DNA of 64,000 bases from Liminaster sp017519885 (GTDB lineage: Bacteria > Bacteroidota > Bacteroidia > Bacteroidales > UBA3663). Positions 1-7,704 of this stretch are shown here, piece after piece. A model generated the notes under the pieces. It did no database searches. It saw nothing but the letters and a program-made list of their open reading frames with translations, and had not been told where the DNA came from. The translations under genes were made by a program, and so were the position numbers. Numbering within the stretch: the first letter of the stretch is position 1; the number at the start of each line of letters is the position of its first letter. Where the stretch lies: assembly GCA_017519885.1 (NCBI GenBank), contig JAFWRO010000049.1, positions 1-64,000 on the forward strand, in the 5' to 3' direction.

Positions 1-162
1 GTTGACACTCCTTGGGTCTGGGTGCCCTTCCTCGCCAGTAAGATGGTTGTCGTTGGGTACTCCATTAGGCCAGAGAGGAATGACCACAGGTTCTCCCCTC
101 TGTGCTAAAGCCATGCCCGACACCACCATCAAGGCGCATATCAGTGAGATAATCTTTTTCAT
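1..162 (-). CDS. Secreted alpha/beta-hydrolase (esterase-like), N-terminal part only
   Basis: Only the first 54 codons are in the window; the gene continues past the left edge. It starts with a clear Sec signal peptide (MKKIISLICALMVVSGMALA) followed by a stretch containing PLWPNGVPNDNHLTGEE. The pattern PLWPxGxPNxNxLTGEE is typical of the N-terminus of secreted Bacteroidales esterases of the acetyl-esterase/BD-FAE type, which remove acetyl or feruloyl groups from plant glycans. The catalytic Ser, Asp and His lie outside the window, so the enzyme class is an inference from this N-terminus. It lies on the same strand as the esterase remnant and the MBL-fold gene upstream and may be cotranscribed with them. 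Confidence 0.6.
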   Translation of the reverse strand, partial: MKKIISLICALMVVSGMALAQRGEPVVIPLWPNGVPNDNHLTGEEGHPDPRSVN

Positions 163-186
163 ATTCAACAAGTTTTGTCAAATTCT

Positions 187-314
187 TTATTCTGTATAAT
201 TCAGCTTTTTGGTCTCCATGTCACGAGAGAAGTGGCGGAAGAAGTCCCAAATCAGGCGAGCCGCAGGCATGAAGTTCCAATGGCCATAGTTATTGATAGC
301 GATAAGACGGATTA
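187..314 (-). pseudogene. C-terminal remnant of an esterase gene
   Basis: After the stop codon of the MBL-fold gene, a different minus-strand frame reads IRLIAINNYGHWNFMPAARL, then a further 24 residues (IWDFFRHFSRD..., ending ...KLNYTE) and a TAA at 187-189. A GHWN...PAARxxWxFFxHxSRD pattern with the His near the end is typical of the C-terminus of secreted esterases (feruloyl or PHB-depolymerase-like). No start codon or catalytic core is present, and the frame only opens inside the 3' end of the MBL gene. I read it as a gene tail left by a deletion or replacement upstream. A sequencing error cannot explain it, because the MBL gene in the other frame is complete. Confidence 0.55.
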
Positions 315-1142
315 TTATTTCATCTGGGCAGAGCCATAGTTCAGACGGACACCGCGCTCGAAGAGCACATGATCGAGACCACCGATGCCGGGACGATCAA
401 GTTTCTCGCCCTCCTTCTCACCTTCGCGCAGCTGGCTGCAAAGTTCAGCAATGTCCTTGACGCGCTGCAGCGTCTCCTTGTTGACACCCATGTAATGACC
501 CGGGTAAAGGTACTCGATACCATTCTTCTCCATATAGTAGGCCATGCGTTGCGCCGAAAGAATGATGGTCGAGAAGTTAACAGTGATGAGCAGGTTGCCG
601 CTGCCGAACGAGTCGCCGCTGAATCCATAGTGACGCGCCTTGTCGATGAAGGTGGTTGAGCCTGGGGTATGGCCTGGCGTGAAAATCACCTCAATCTGAC
701 GACCACCCAGGTCGATGACCTCGCCATCGGTCAGATAGGTTGTCTTGCCCTGATAGCCCACCATGAACATGGGTCGGTTGACTTCGTCGGCGGCGTTGAT
801 CGAGATCTCGTCCCACTCGTTGATAGCCGAACCCGTGTGGTCGGGATGCACGTGGGTGGCAATCAGGCGAACAGGCTTCTTGCAGATGTCGCTTACAATC
901 TTGTGGAGACCGGGGATGTTGGTGCCTGCGTCGATGAGAATAGCGCTCTCGGTGCCGGCAATGAGGTAGAGCGACTCGTTGGCCATAAGATGACCATTGC
1001 CCTCCCACGTCTGCTCGTCGATCTGACGGAAAATGACATTACTGTCTTCATACACGACCTTCTCGGCATACTTGGGCTGAGGTTGTGCCATCAATGCGCA
1101 TTGGAACGAAGCTGCAATAGCTAACAAAACAAACTTTTTCAT
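315..1142 (-). CDS. Exported metallo-beta-lactamase-fold hydrolase
   Basis: 275 residues with a signal peptide (about residues 1-19). The MBL-fold metal-binding motif is intact: HVHPDH at residues 97-102, a further metal His in TPGHTPGS (H158), the Asp in GDSFGSG (D177) and a late PGH motif. This suggests a binuclear zinc hydrolase in the periplasm. The substrate cannot be told from sequence; the family includes lactonases, glyoxalase II-like enzymes and beta-lactamases, and the lack of class B lactamase hallmarks argues against calling it a resistance gene. A TACCTTTG -7 box lies at 1255-1262. The 3' end abuts an esterase remnant in another frame. Confidence 0.8.
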   Translation of the reverse strand: MKKFVLLAIAASFQCALMAQPQPKYAEKVVYEDSNVIFRQIDEQTWEGNGHLMANESLYLIAGTESAILIDAGTNIPGLHKIVSDICKKPVRLIATHVHPDHTGSAINEWDEISINAADEVNRPMFMVGYQGKTTYLTDGEVIDLGGRQIEVIFTPGHTPGSTTFIDKARHYGFSGDSFGSGNLLITVNFSTIILSAQRMAYYMEKNGIEYLYPGHYMGVNKETLQRVKDIAELCSQLREGEKEGEKLDRPGIGGLDHVLFERGVRLNYGSAQMK

Positions 1143-1225
1143 ACAAATTATTTATTATTTATGGTTTATTATTTTGTACCAGCAGATAATTGTTATTTGT
1201 TAATTATTCATTGTTAATTAAAAAA

Positions 1226-1262
1226 CACCGCCGAAACACGAAGTTTCAACGGTGCAAAGGTA
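1226..1262 (-). promoter_or_regulatory. Promoter -7 box and adjacent dyad upstream of the MBL-fold gene
   Basis: On the minus strand TACCTTTG (1262-1255) fits the Bacteroidetes -7 consensus TAnnTTTG. Directly downstream is a dyad at 1226-1254: CACCG-cc-GAAAC-acgaa-GTTTC-aa-CGGTG. It would lie at the transcription start, so it could be an operator or a 5' hairpin in the mRNA. The rest of 1143-1379 is AT-rich with no gene visible. Confidence 0.55.
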
Positions 1263-1379
1263 CATACATTATTTAAACTATACAATAATGAGTAAATCCT
1301 GCTGTGAAGTCCAATAGTAAGATTCTGTGATGGTGATTTGGCTCGATTTCAGTCGATTAGCCTTTCACGATAGTAAGAT

Positions 1380-3146
1380 TTATTTCATTCCCTTGTCGCC
1401 CTCTATGAGGCTGTTGTTGATGGCCAGACGGCGCACTCTGACGGGGAATTCCTCCTCGCTCTCGGTGGCACGTGCACGCATCTTCTGGCGAGCATTATAG
1501 ACCGACTGGGTCGAGAGGCCGAGGATCTTGGCAATCTTGGTGCTACTGTTGATGCCTAGGCGCACCATGGCATAAATGCGAAGGTCGGTGTTGAGCTTCT
1601 CACCCGCACGAAGCGTGATGCGCTCTTCGGGGCGGAGCAGGCCATTGAACTGCTCGACGAAATCGGGGAAAAGCTGCAGGAAGATCTCGTCGAACTTCGC
1701 CCACAGCTCGTGCTGCTCCTTCATGTCGTCCTCGTTCTTGGGGCGGGTCGCCTTCAAGGCCAGGTCGTACTGCCGGGCAGTGAGCTTGCGGTTGATGTCG
1801 CGCTTGACCACCTCGATCTTCTGCAGGTACTCCGAACAGGTGGCAAACATCTGTCCGATATATTCCTCCTTGAGGTAGTTGGCTTCGCTCAATCGCGTAC
1901 TCTCCTCCTTCAGGTCGGCACTTGCTTGGCGCAGTGCCTCGTTGGCATCGCGCAACCGCAACTGTTCGTCCTTGAGGCGCTTTGAGTTTTCGGTGAGCAG
2001 CTGGTTCTTCTCTTTAAGCAACCTTTGGAGCCTGATGCGACGCCGCAGGTTGTAGAAGGCAAAGACGAAGAGCAGCGCCATAACGATGAACGACACCGCA
2101 GCGACAATCAGGAGCGTCAGGTTGCGCCTCGATTCCTCCTCGAGCCGGCTGCGGGTGGCATCGTTCAGTTCGGTCATGAATGAGTAGAACGGCTGGCGGA
2201 TGCGGTCGGGATAGTCCTGCTGCATTCTGACCAGGGCCGAAAGGAAGCGGTTGGCAATGTCGAGCTCACCATATCGGAGGGCGACCTGCTCGACATAGAT
2301 GAGCAGCGGCGTCACACGGCTCACGTTGCGCAGGCTCGACACAACGTAGCGCGTAAGGTACTCCACTTCGTCCTGCTCGTTGCTCCCTCTGGTCGCGTCC
2401 GGGAGATGGTTGCTCACATAGAGCGAGAGGAGTCCCGCCTCGCCACAAAGGAGCGCATACCAGGGGTCTTCGGGCGACATCTGGTCGATGGTGCGCTTCA
2501 GTTCCTCCACCAGTGCTGCCTTGCGCTCATTGTCGGTCTCCTTCCACACCTTGGCATGCACCTGCAACGGCATCGGCACGCGGCCGCCCAGTTCAAGCAC
2601 CGAGTCGGCATAAGCCTGACCCATCGGGTCGGGGTTGGGGGTATTGAGGAAGATGGCACGCGAATTCCAGTAGTCGATCGTCTCCAGGTAGTATTGGAGT
2701 CGCTGGTCGAAGGTCTTATCGAGCGTCGAAAGGGCATCGAGCGCCTCGCGTCCCTGTTCGAAGAAACCGATGCAGTTGTAGAGATGTGCAGCCTGCAGGT
2801 AACAGTCGGCCTCCCATTGCGGCTTGCCGTTGCGCCTTGCAATCTCGAGATTCTTCTGGACGTAATATTCGGTCGAATCGACGTCGAACTCATAGTAAAG
2901 TTCCGTGATGAGCTTGTAATGATAGAAGCGGGCCTCGTCGCTGTTGGCGGCTGCTGCCTTTCGCTTATAGTCGATGAGCTTCTTTTCCTGAATCTGATGG
3001 TAGCTTTCGCTGCTGTCGAGGGCGGTGACAAGCCGGTCGAAACATTCGCTGATGGCAGGAGGTGTACTGCATTTCGGACGGCAGGACACCAACGTCAGCA
3101 AAACGAGTAAGGTGAAAAGACTTCTGATGTAAATGTGCGTATTCAT
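1380..3146 (-). CDS. SusR-like (DUF6377-type) membrane transcriptional regulator
   Basis: 588 residues from the ATG at 3146. The -7 box at 3168-3175 lies between this ATG and the longer upstream start, which supports the short form. The N-terminus has a lipoprotein-type signal (LLVLLTLVSC). A helical TPR-like sensor region of about 320 residues follows, then a single transmembrane segment (about residues 343-367, LTLLIVAAVSFIVMALLFVF), a long coiled coil, and a C-terminal LuxR-like HTH (about 532-560, TKIAKILGLSTQSVYNARQK). This is the layout of the starch regulator SusR: sugar sensing outside, DNA binding inside. It is divergent from the GH43-like gene at 3361, its most likely target. Its ligand is unknown. 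Confidence 0.8.
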   Translation of the reverse strand: MNTHIYIRSLFTLLVLLTLVSCRPKCSTPPAISECFDRLVTALDSSESYHQIQEKKLIDYKRKAAAANSDEARFYHYKLITELYYEFDVDSTEYYVQKNLEIARRNGKPQWEADCYLQAAHLYNCIGFFEQGREALDALSTLDKTFDQRLQYYLETIDYWNSRAIFLNTPNPDPMGQAYADSVLELGGRVPMPLQVHAKVWKETDNERKAALVEELKRTIDQMSPEDPWYALLCGEAGLLSLYVSNHLPDATRGSNEQDEVEYLTRYVVSSLRNVSRVTPLLIYVEQVALRYGELDIANRFLSALVRMQQDYPDRIRQPFYSFMTELNDATRSRLEEESRRNLTLLIVAAVSFIVMALLFVFAFYNLRRRIRLQRLLKEKNQLLTENSKRLKDEQLRLRDANEALRQASADLKEESTRLSEANYLKEEYIGQMFATCSEYLQKIEVVKRDINRKLTARQYDLALKATRPKNEDDMKEQHELWAKFDEIFLQLFPDFVEQFNGLLRPEERITLRAGEKLNTDLRIYAMVRLGINSSTKIAKILGLSTQSVYNARQKMRARATESEEEFPVRVRRLAINNSLIEGDKGMK

Positions 3147-3167
3147 GAAATGTCGAAGTGTAGTTTG

Positions 3168-3175
3168 CAAAGATA
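3168..3175 (-). promoter_or_regulatory. -7 box TATCTTTG of the SusR-like gene
   Basis: Exact match to the Bacteroidetes -7 box on the minus strand, 22 bp upstream of the ATG at 3146. Confidence 0.6.
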
Positions 3176-3311
3176 GGGATATCTTCGAAGAGAAAGGGTA
3201 AAAGCGCATAAACTTTTTTCGATGAAGTCATTTTTTCATCCAGTTTGTCCAGTCGGCTTGCCAATATCAAAATATTTCCGTGTTTCTCTTGTTTATATGG
3301 ACGAAATGTAT

Positions 3312-3319
3312 TATCTTTG
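3312..3319 (+). promoter_or_regulatory. -7 box TATCTTTG of the GH43-like gene
   Basis: Exact TAnnTTTG match ending 42 bp upstream of the ATG at 3361. It forms a divergent promoter pair with the box at 3168-3175. Confidence 0.6.
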
Positions 3320-3360
3320 CCCCAAACAAATAATAATTAATCAGGAAAATTTGATACACT

Positions 3361-4557
3361 ATGAGAGCTAACCTAACCCTTGGAGCTTATGCCATCATCG
3401 CCCTGCTTGCAGCATGCTCGGGCGCTTCAACCCCCTCAAACCCTTCAAACCTTTCGAACCCTTCAAAGCCCATCGCCTCGGGCGAAATATGGCCCGACGA
3501 TCGTGGCGAACACATCAACGCCCATGGCGGAGGCGTAATGGCCTACGAAGGCACTTATTACTGGTACGGCGAACATAAGGCCGACACCACCAGCTCGGCC
3601 TACGTGGGCGTGACCTGCTATTCGTCGCCGAACCTTACCGACTGGAAGTACGAGGGCGTGGCACTTTCGGTGGTCGATGAACCTGGGCACGACATCGAGC
3701 GCGGTTGTGTGCTCGAGCGTCCCAAGGTAATCTATTGCCCCACGACTAAGAAGTTCGTGATGTGGTTCCATCTGGAATTGAAGGGGCAGGGCTATGCACA
3801 GGCACGCTATGGTGTGGCCGTGAGCGACACGCCAACAGGTCCCTTCACCTTCCTGCGTTCGGGACGCGTCAACCCGGGGCTCTATCCGCTTGGAATGACC
3901 AAAAAGGATGTCGCTGTTGTCGAAGCAATCCCAGCCAAAAGTGTCGAGAAGTGGTGGACCCCGACGTGGTACGATGCAATCGATCGCGGTCTCTTCGTGG
4001 TGCGCGACGCCAAAGCGCATAGCGATGGACGTCACGACCTGCCTGCTGGACAGATGGCGCGCGACCAGACCGTCTATGTCGATACCGATGGCCGTGCCTA
4101 CCACATCTTTGCCAGTGAGGACAATCTGACACTGCATATCGCCGAACTCACCCCCGACTTTACCGCCCACACCGGTCGTTACGTTCGCGTAGCACCCGCC
4201 GGACACAACGAGGCCCCAGCCCTCTTCCGTCGCGGAAACACCTATTGGATGATCACGAGCGGATGTACGGGCTGGGCCCCCAACGAGGCACGTATGTTCT
4301 CGGCCCCCAGTATCTGGGGACCATGGACGCAGCATCCCAACCCCTGCCGAGGGCCAAAGGCTGAACTCACCTTCATGGGACAGAGCACCTACATCCTACC
4401 CGTCGCAGGTAAGGAGGATGCGTTCATCTTCATGGCCGACATCTGGCGCCCCAGGCATCCAAGCGATGCCCGTTACATCTGGCTGCCCATCACATTCGAG
4501 AACGACGTGCCTGTAGTCGAATGGAGGGACAGCTGGACGCTCGACTTCTTTGATTAA
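3361..4557 (+). CDS. GH43-like five-bladed propeller glycosidase, lipoprotein
   Basis: 398 residues. The signal peptide ends in a lipobox (ALLAACSG), so the protein is probably an outer-membrane or periplasmic lipoprotein. It is followed by a short N/P/S linker encoded by a 9-bp tandem repeat. The sequence then has features of the GH43 clan: an early Asp-containing block (IWPDDRGEHINAHGGG), YYWYGEHK, YSSPNLTDWKYEG, VLERPKVIY, and a late ARYIWLPITF. GH43 enzymes act on arabinan, xylan or galactan side chains. The subfamily and substrate cannot be fixed here. It is divergent from a SusR-like regulator and overlaps the convergent hypothetical gene by 4 bp at its stop. Confidence 0.7.
   Translation: MRANLTLGAYAIIALLAACSGASTPSNPSNLSNPSKPIASGEIWPDDRGEHINAHGGGVMAYEGTYYWYGEHKADTTSSAYVGVTCYSSPNLTDWKYEGVALSVVDEPGHDIERGCVLERPKVIYCPTTKKFVMWFHLELKGQGYAQARYGVAVSDTPTGPFTFLRSGRVNPGLYPLGMTKKDVAVVEAIPAKSVEKWWTPTWYDAIDRGLFVVRDAKAHSDGRHDLPAGQMARDQTVYVDTDGRAYHIFASEDNLTLHIAELTPDFTAHTGRYVRVAPAGHNEAPALFRRGNTYWMITSGCTGWAPNEARMFSAPSIWGPWTQHPNPCRGPKAELTFMGQSTYILPVAGKEDAFIFMADIWRPRHPSDARYIWLPITFENDVPVVEWRDSWTLDFFD
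3435..3470 (+). repeat. Four 9-bp tandem repeats (CTCAAACCC-type), in frame
   Basis: Units CTCAAACCC, TTCAAACCT, TTCGAACCC and TTCAAAGCC encode the N-P-S linker of the GH43-like lipoprotein. The same 9-bp unit recurs at 28846-28881 and, in the other orientation, at 36435-36477. Confidence 0.8.
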
Positions 4558-5261
4558 CGAAGACGAATCACCTTTTTGGTGGTCTGGGTTCTCGGAGTAG
4601 TCGAAGTTTTCTGAGTGGCTTGTGTTTTCTGAGTGGTCGGAGTTTTCTGATTACTCAGATTACTCCGAGTACCCTGAGCACTCCGACTACTTTGGGTATT
4701 TTGGGAATTAGTAGCCACCTTGACGGCGCTATACTGCGTTGCTCCCAACGACTGGCCATAGGTGGCCGATGTGGGGTCGTTGTCGAGTTGTTCAAGGGTG
4801 AGGTTATTGATGCCTGCCGAATTGCTCAGGTTGAGCATCTGCACCTTATAGATATACTTCTGCTCCCACTTGACCTGCTTGCGGGTCAGACAGTTGTAGA
4901 GGAAATTGGTTTCTACCAGCACCTGGCGGAACGACTTGTAATAGACGTAGGTGCCCTTCTCGATGTAGTTGAGCGAGTCGCTGGCATAGTGCTGCTGGAA
5001 CTGACCGTTGGTGGTGAAGACTACGGTGTCCTGCACGCCCTGTCCAGCTGCCACCCATACGCCCGCCAGGGCAGTGAGGCTGTCGCCGCCACCAGCGAGA
5101 CTGTTGAGGCCGTCGAAGATGAGACCTCCGATCAACTGCTGGCGCTGCTCTGCGGTCATCTCGCCGCCAAGCTGGCCAAGTGTTTCACACGACTGGAACG
5201 AGGCACTCATTGAGAGCCCGCAAATTGCCACGATGGGCAGAAGAATCTTTTTGGATAACAT
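4554..5261 (-). CDS. Hypothetical exported protein with repetitive Thr/Gln/Lys tail
   Basis: 235 residues from the ATG at 5261. The N-terminus is a signal peptide ending near SASFQSCETLG, possibly a lipoprotein. The middle part (GVWVAAGQGVQDTVVFTTNGQF ... GTYVYYKS) looks like a small beta-rich, lipocalin-like domain, but I do not recognise a named family. The last 60 or so residues are low-complexity (TQK, TPT, TQA triplets) encoded by 9-bp repeats and end in KKVIRLR. It is convergent with the GH43-like gene, sharing 4 bp at the stop codons. Function unknown. Confidence 0.6.
   Translation of the reverse strand: MLSKKILLPIVAICGLSMSASFQSCETLGQLGGEMTAEQRQQLIGGLIFDGLNSLAGGGDSLTALAGVWVAAGQGVQDTVVFTTNGQFQQHYASDSLNYIEKGTYVYYKSFRQVLVETNFLYNCLTRKQVKWEQKYIYKVQMLNLSNSAGINNLTLEQLDNDPTSATYGQSLGATQYSAVKVATNSQNTQSSRSAQGTRSNLSNQKTPTTQKTQATQKTSTTPRTQTTKKVIRLR
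4563..4690 (-). repeat. 9-bp periodic repeat in the 3' end of the hypothetical gene
   Basis: On the minus strand, units such as ACTCGGAGT, ACTCCGACC and ACTCAGAAA follow each other at 9-bp spacing and encode three-residue steps (TRS, NLS, NQK, TPT, TQK...). The unit differs from the CTCAAACCC repeat elsewhere but has the same period. Confidence 0.6.
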
Positions 5262-5272
5262 AGAGGTATATC

Positions 5273-5368
5273 TAATTAACAATTAATAATTAACAATTAA
5301 CAATTAATAATTAACAATTAACAATTAACAATTTTCGGGATTTAGCCTGAAAGTACGCCGCAAAAATA
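5273..5368 (-). repeat. AATTAAC repeat tract and -7 box upstream of the hypothetical gene
   Basis: About 60 bp (5273-5333) is built from AATTAAC/AATTAAT units in a row. Upstream of it on the minus strand, 5361-5368 reads TATTTTTG, a TAnnTTTG -7 box, so the tract would form the 5' leader of the gene starting at 5261. Unit number could vary and change expression; this is inference. The remaining 5369-5475 shows nothing else. Confidence 0.6.
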
Positions 5369-5475
5369 CCTAATAATTCCGATTTCTCAAAATTTTATCC
5401 AAAAAAACGCGCCAAAAACCCATCTTTCCTCATTTCAAATGAAGAATTACCCCGATTTTTGTCAAACAATGAGCC

Positions 5476-7251
5476 TTAAAGCAGGATAACCTGTGCCTGC
5501 CAGGGACGAAGACAGAGTTTTCCTTCCGAGATCTGCAGACCCTGGTTGTCGAGATAATTATCGAGCAGGACACAAGGGCTTGCATCCTTAAGCAAAGTAG
5601 CATCGACCACAGCCGGCGAGGCTGAAAAGTTGATGGCCACCAGGATACGCTCGTCATTGCCCGTACGCAAGTAACTGAAGACAGTCGGATTCTGGGCATC
5701 GACAAGGGAATATTCTCCATAGACGAGCGTTGGCTTATAGGCATGTCGAAGAGCGCAAGCCTTGCGGAAATATTGCAGCACTGAAAGACTGTCGGCCTCC
5801 TCGGCAGCTACATTGACTTGCGGATAATTGGGATTGACCTTGAGCCATGTGGTGGAGCCGGTTGTGAAACCAGCCTGAGGATCAGAAGACCATTGCATTG
5901 GGGTACGTGCATTGTCGCGACCCTCACGCTTTTGCTGCTCCAAATATTCAGCAGCGGCAGCGGCACCCTTAGTGTTGAGAATATTGGTATAGTAACTGCG
6001 AGTAACGATGTCGTTGTAGTCCTCGATATGCTCGAAACGCACATTGTTCATGCCAATCTCGTCGCCACCATAGAAAAATACTGTACCACGCATGGTCATC
6101 AGGAAGGTGATGAGCGCCTGGCTCGAAAGACGGGCAAGTTCGGGCGTTGAGTCATCGCCCCAATAGCTCTGCATGCGGGGCAGGTCGTGGTTGCCGAGGA
6201 TGACCGTTGGCCAACCGGCATCGTGCAACAAACTGTCCTGGCTGGTGTAGAAGGAGCGAAGCGCCTGCATCTTGACATCGGAAGTGACAAGGGGAGAGCC
6301 ATCGGGCATCTGCTTGGGTACGACGTCGTTGGCATTGACATAGAACATATTGAACTCCTTGCGTCGGGCATCGGTGAAGTCGAGCGTATTGATCCAAGGA
6401 TTACCCTCGCCCACCGTCATACAATCATACTTGCCGAACACTTCACGATACATTTCCTGCAGATAGTCGTGGACGTGTGGCCCGTGGCAATAGTAGTCGC
6501 CGAAACTCTTATAACGAGTGAAGTCAATCTCGGGAAAGAGCGTGTCCTTCGAGCAATAGGAAGCCACATCGATGCGGTATCCATCGATGCCCTTATCGAG
6601 CCAGAAACGCATACCTTTGTAGAAATCCTGTCGCATACGGGGATTCTCCCAGTTCAGGTCGGGCTGCTTGCGGCTGAAATAATGGAGGTAATAAGCATTG
6701 GTCAGCGAATCGTAACGCCAGGCGCTGAGGTCGGGATCCATGTCGCTATGGCGATGGGGAGGGATGCCCTTTTCGGCAGGCCACCAGTGGTAATAGTCGC
6801 GATAGGGATTGTTGCGGCTTTTTCGTGACTCCAGGAACCAAGGATGTTCGTCGCTCGAATGATTGACAACCAGATCGAGGATGAGACGGATGCCGCGCTG
6901 ATGCATGCCGGCGAGAAGCTCGTCAAAGTCCTGCATCGTGCCGAAGTCACTCATGATGGCCGTATAGTCGCTTACGTCATAGCCATTGTCATCGTTGGGT
7001 GACGGGAATATCGGATTGAGCCAAACGACATCGACACCGAGGCTTTGGATGTAGTCGAGATGCTGGATGATGCCGCGCAGATCGCCCACACCATCGCCAT
7101 CGCTGTCGGCATAGCTGCGGGGATAGATCTGATAGACGACAGCCTCCTTCCACCAGGTGTGCTGTTGGCTTGGGTCGAGGTCGGTTGTAGTCTCTTTCTG
7201 ACATGCGGTCAGCGCCAGAAGGGCCGAAAGAAGAAGAGTGGATTGCTTCAT
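5476..7251 (-). CDS. GH13 alpha-glucosidase (oligo-1,6-glucosidase-like), lipoprotein
   Basis: 591 residues from the ATG at 7251. The longer start would lie upstream of the -7 box at 7301-7308. The signal peptide ends in a lipobox (LLALTACQK). All GH13 motifs are present: DLVVNHSS (126-133), GYRIDVA with nucleophile D228, VGEGNP with acid/base E282, and LGNHDLPR with H355-D356. The TVFFYGGDEIGM block and the overall length match oligo-1,6-glucosidase or trehalose-synthase-type subfamilies, which cleave short alpha-1,6 or alpha-1,4 glucosides. As a lipoprotein it would act in the periplasm or at the outer membrane. It is divergent from SusC1 and shares its promoter architecture, which fits isomalto-oligosaccharide use. 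Confidence 0.9.
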   Translation of the reverse strand: MKQSTLLLSALLALTACQKETTTDLDPSQQHTWWKEAVVYQIYPRSYADSDGDGVGDLRGIIQHLDYIQSLGVDVVWLNPIFPSPNDDNGYDVSDYTAIMSDFGTMQDFDELLAGMHQRGIRLILDLVVNHSSDEHPWFLESRKSRNNPYRDYYHWWPAEKGIPPHRHSDMDPDLSAWRYDSLTNAYYLHYFSRKQPDLNWENPRMRQDFYKGMRFWLDKGIDGYRIDVASYCSKDTLFPEIDFTRYKSFGDYYCHGPHVHDYLQEMYREVFGKYDCMTVGEGNPWINTLDFTDARRKEFNMFYVNANDVVPKQMPDGSPLVTSDVKMQALRSFYTSQDSLLHDAGWPTVILGNHDLPRMQSYWGDDSTPELARLSSQALITFLMTMRGTVFFYGGDEIGMNNVRFEHIEDYNDIVTRSYYTNILNTKGAAAAAEYLEQQKREGRDNARTPMQWSSDPQAGFTTGSTTWLKVNPNYPQVNVAAEEADSLSVLQYFRKACALRHAYKPTLVYGEYSLVDAQNPTVFSYLRTGNDERILVAINFSASPAVVDATLLKDASPCVLLDNYLDNQGLQISEGKLCLRPWQAQVILL

Positions 7252-7300
7252 TGAAGGAATACGTTTTATGGTTTTACAAAATGTGATTCGTTTGACGGTG

Positions 7301-7421
7301 CAAAGATACATCTTTAAATTATCATAAGTAATAGTCGGGAACGAACAAGGAGCAAGAAAGAAAAACGATTAGACTGTGAATGAATGGGTTGACACTTTCA
7401 ACGATTCAAAGAAAGGGAGTA
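7301..7421 (-). promoter_or_regulatory. GH13 promoter: -7 box with two upstream YRCTCCY boxes
   Basis: On the minus strand the -7 box TATCTTTG is at 7308-7301. A TACTCCC box starts 113 bp upstream (7421-7415) and a weaker TGCTCCT box 46 bp upstream (7354-7348). These two distances are identical to those at the SusC1 and six-hairpin glycosidase promoters. The proximal box on its own would not be convincing. Confidence 0.5.
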
Positions 7422-7493
7422 AGCCACAATTGACGGAAAATGGATTTTATTAAACGAAAAGCGGAGAAAAGAATATTTTTGTACGTTTTTACC

Positions 7494-7614
7494 CACTCCC
7501 TAATTTCCAATCTTTTCAGAATGCAAACTACTGATTATCAACCATAAGGTTTTCCAAATACACTCCCAAAACACTCCCAGCCCTTGGAAAAGCAGGATTA
7601 TCGCCCTACCTTTG
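7494..7614 (+). promoter_or_regulatory. SusC1 promoter: -7 box with CACTCCC boxes at 46 and 113 bp
   Basis: TACCTTTG (7607-7614) is the -7 box. CACTCCC occurs at 7494-7500 and at 7561-7567, with a further copy at 7572-7578. The first two lie 113 and 46 bp upstream of the -7 box. The 453-bp gap between the GH13 and SusC1 genes (7252-7704) holds these two divergent promoters and no gene that I can see. Confidence 0.65.
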
Positions 7615-7704
7615 CAGCGCCATTTCAGAAATAATGGCTTCACATAGGAATCCTTTCCTGATATTCATACCACGAAGCAAACCCAAATAAATAATAGTAT
7701 TACA

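Noticed and set aside
315..1142. Beta-lactam resistance gene
   Set aside because: The HxHxDH motif is shared by all MBL-fold hydrolases, and nothing specific to class B beta-lactamases is visible.
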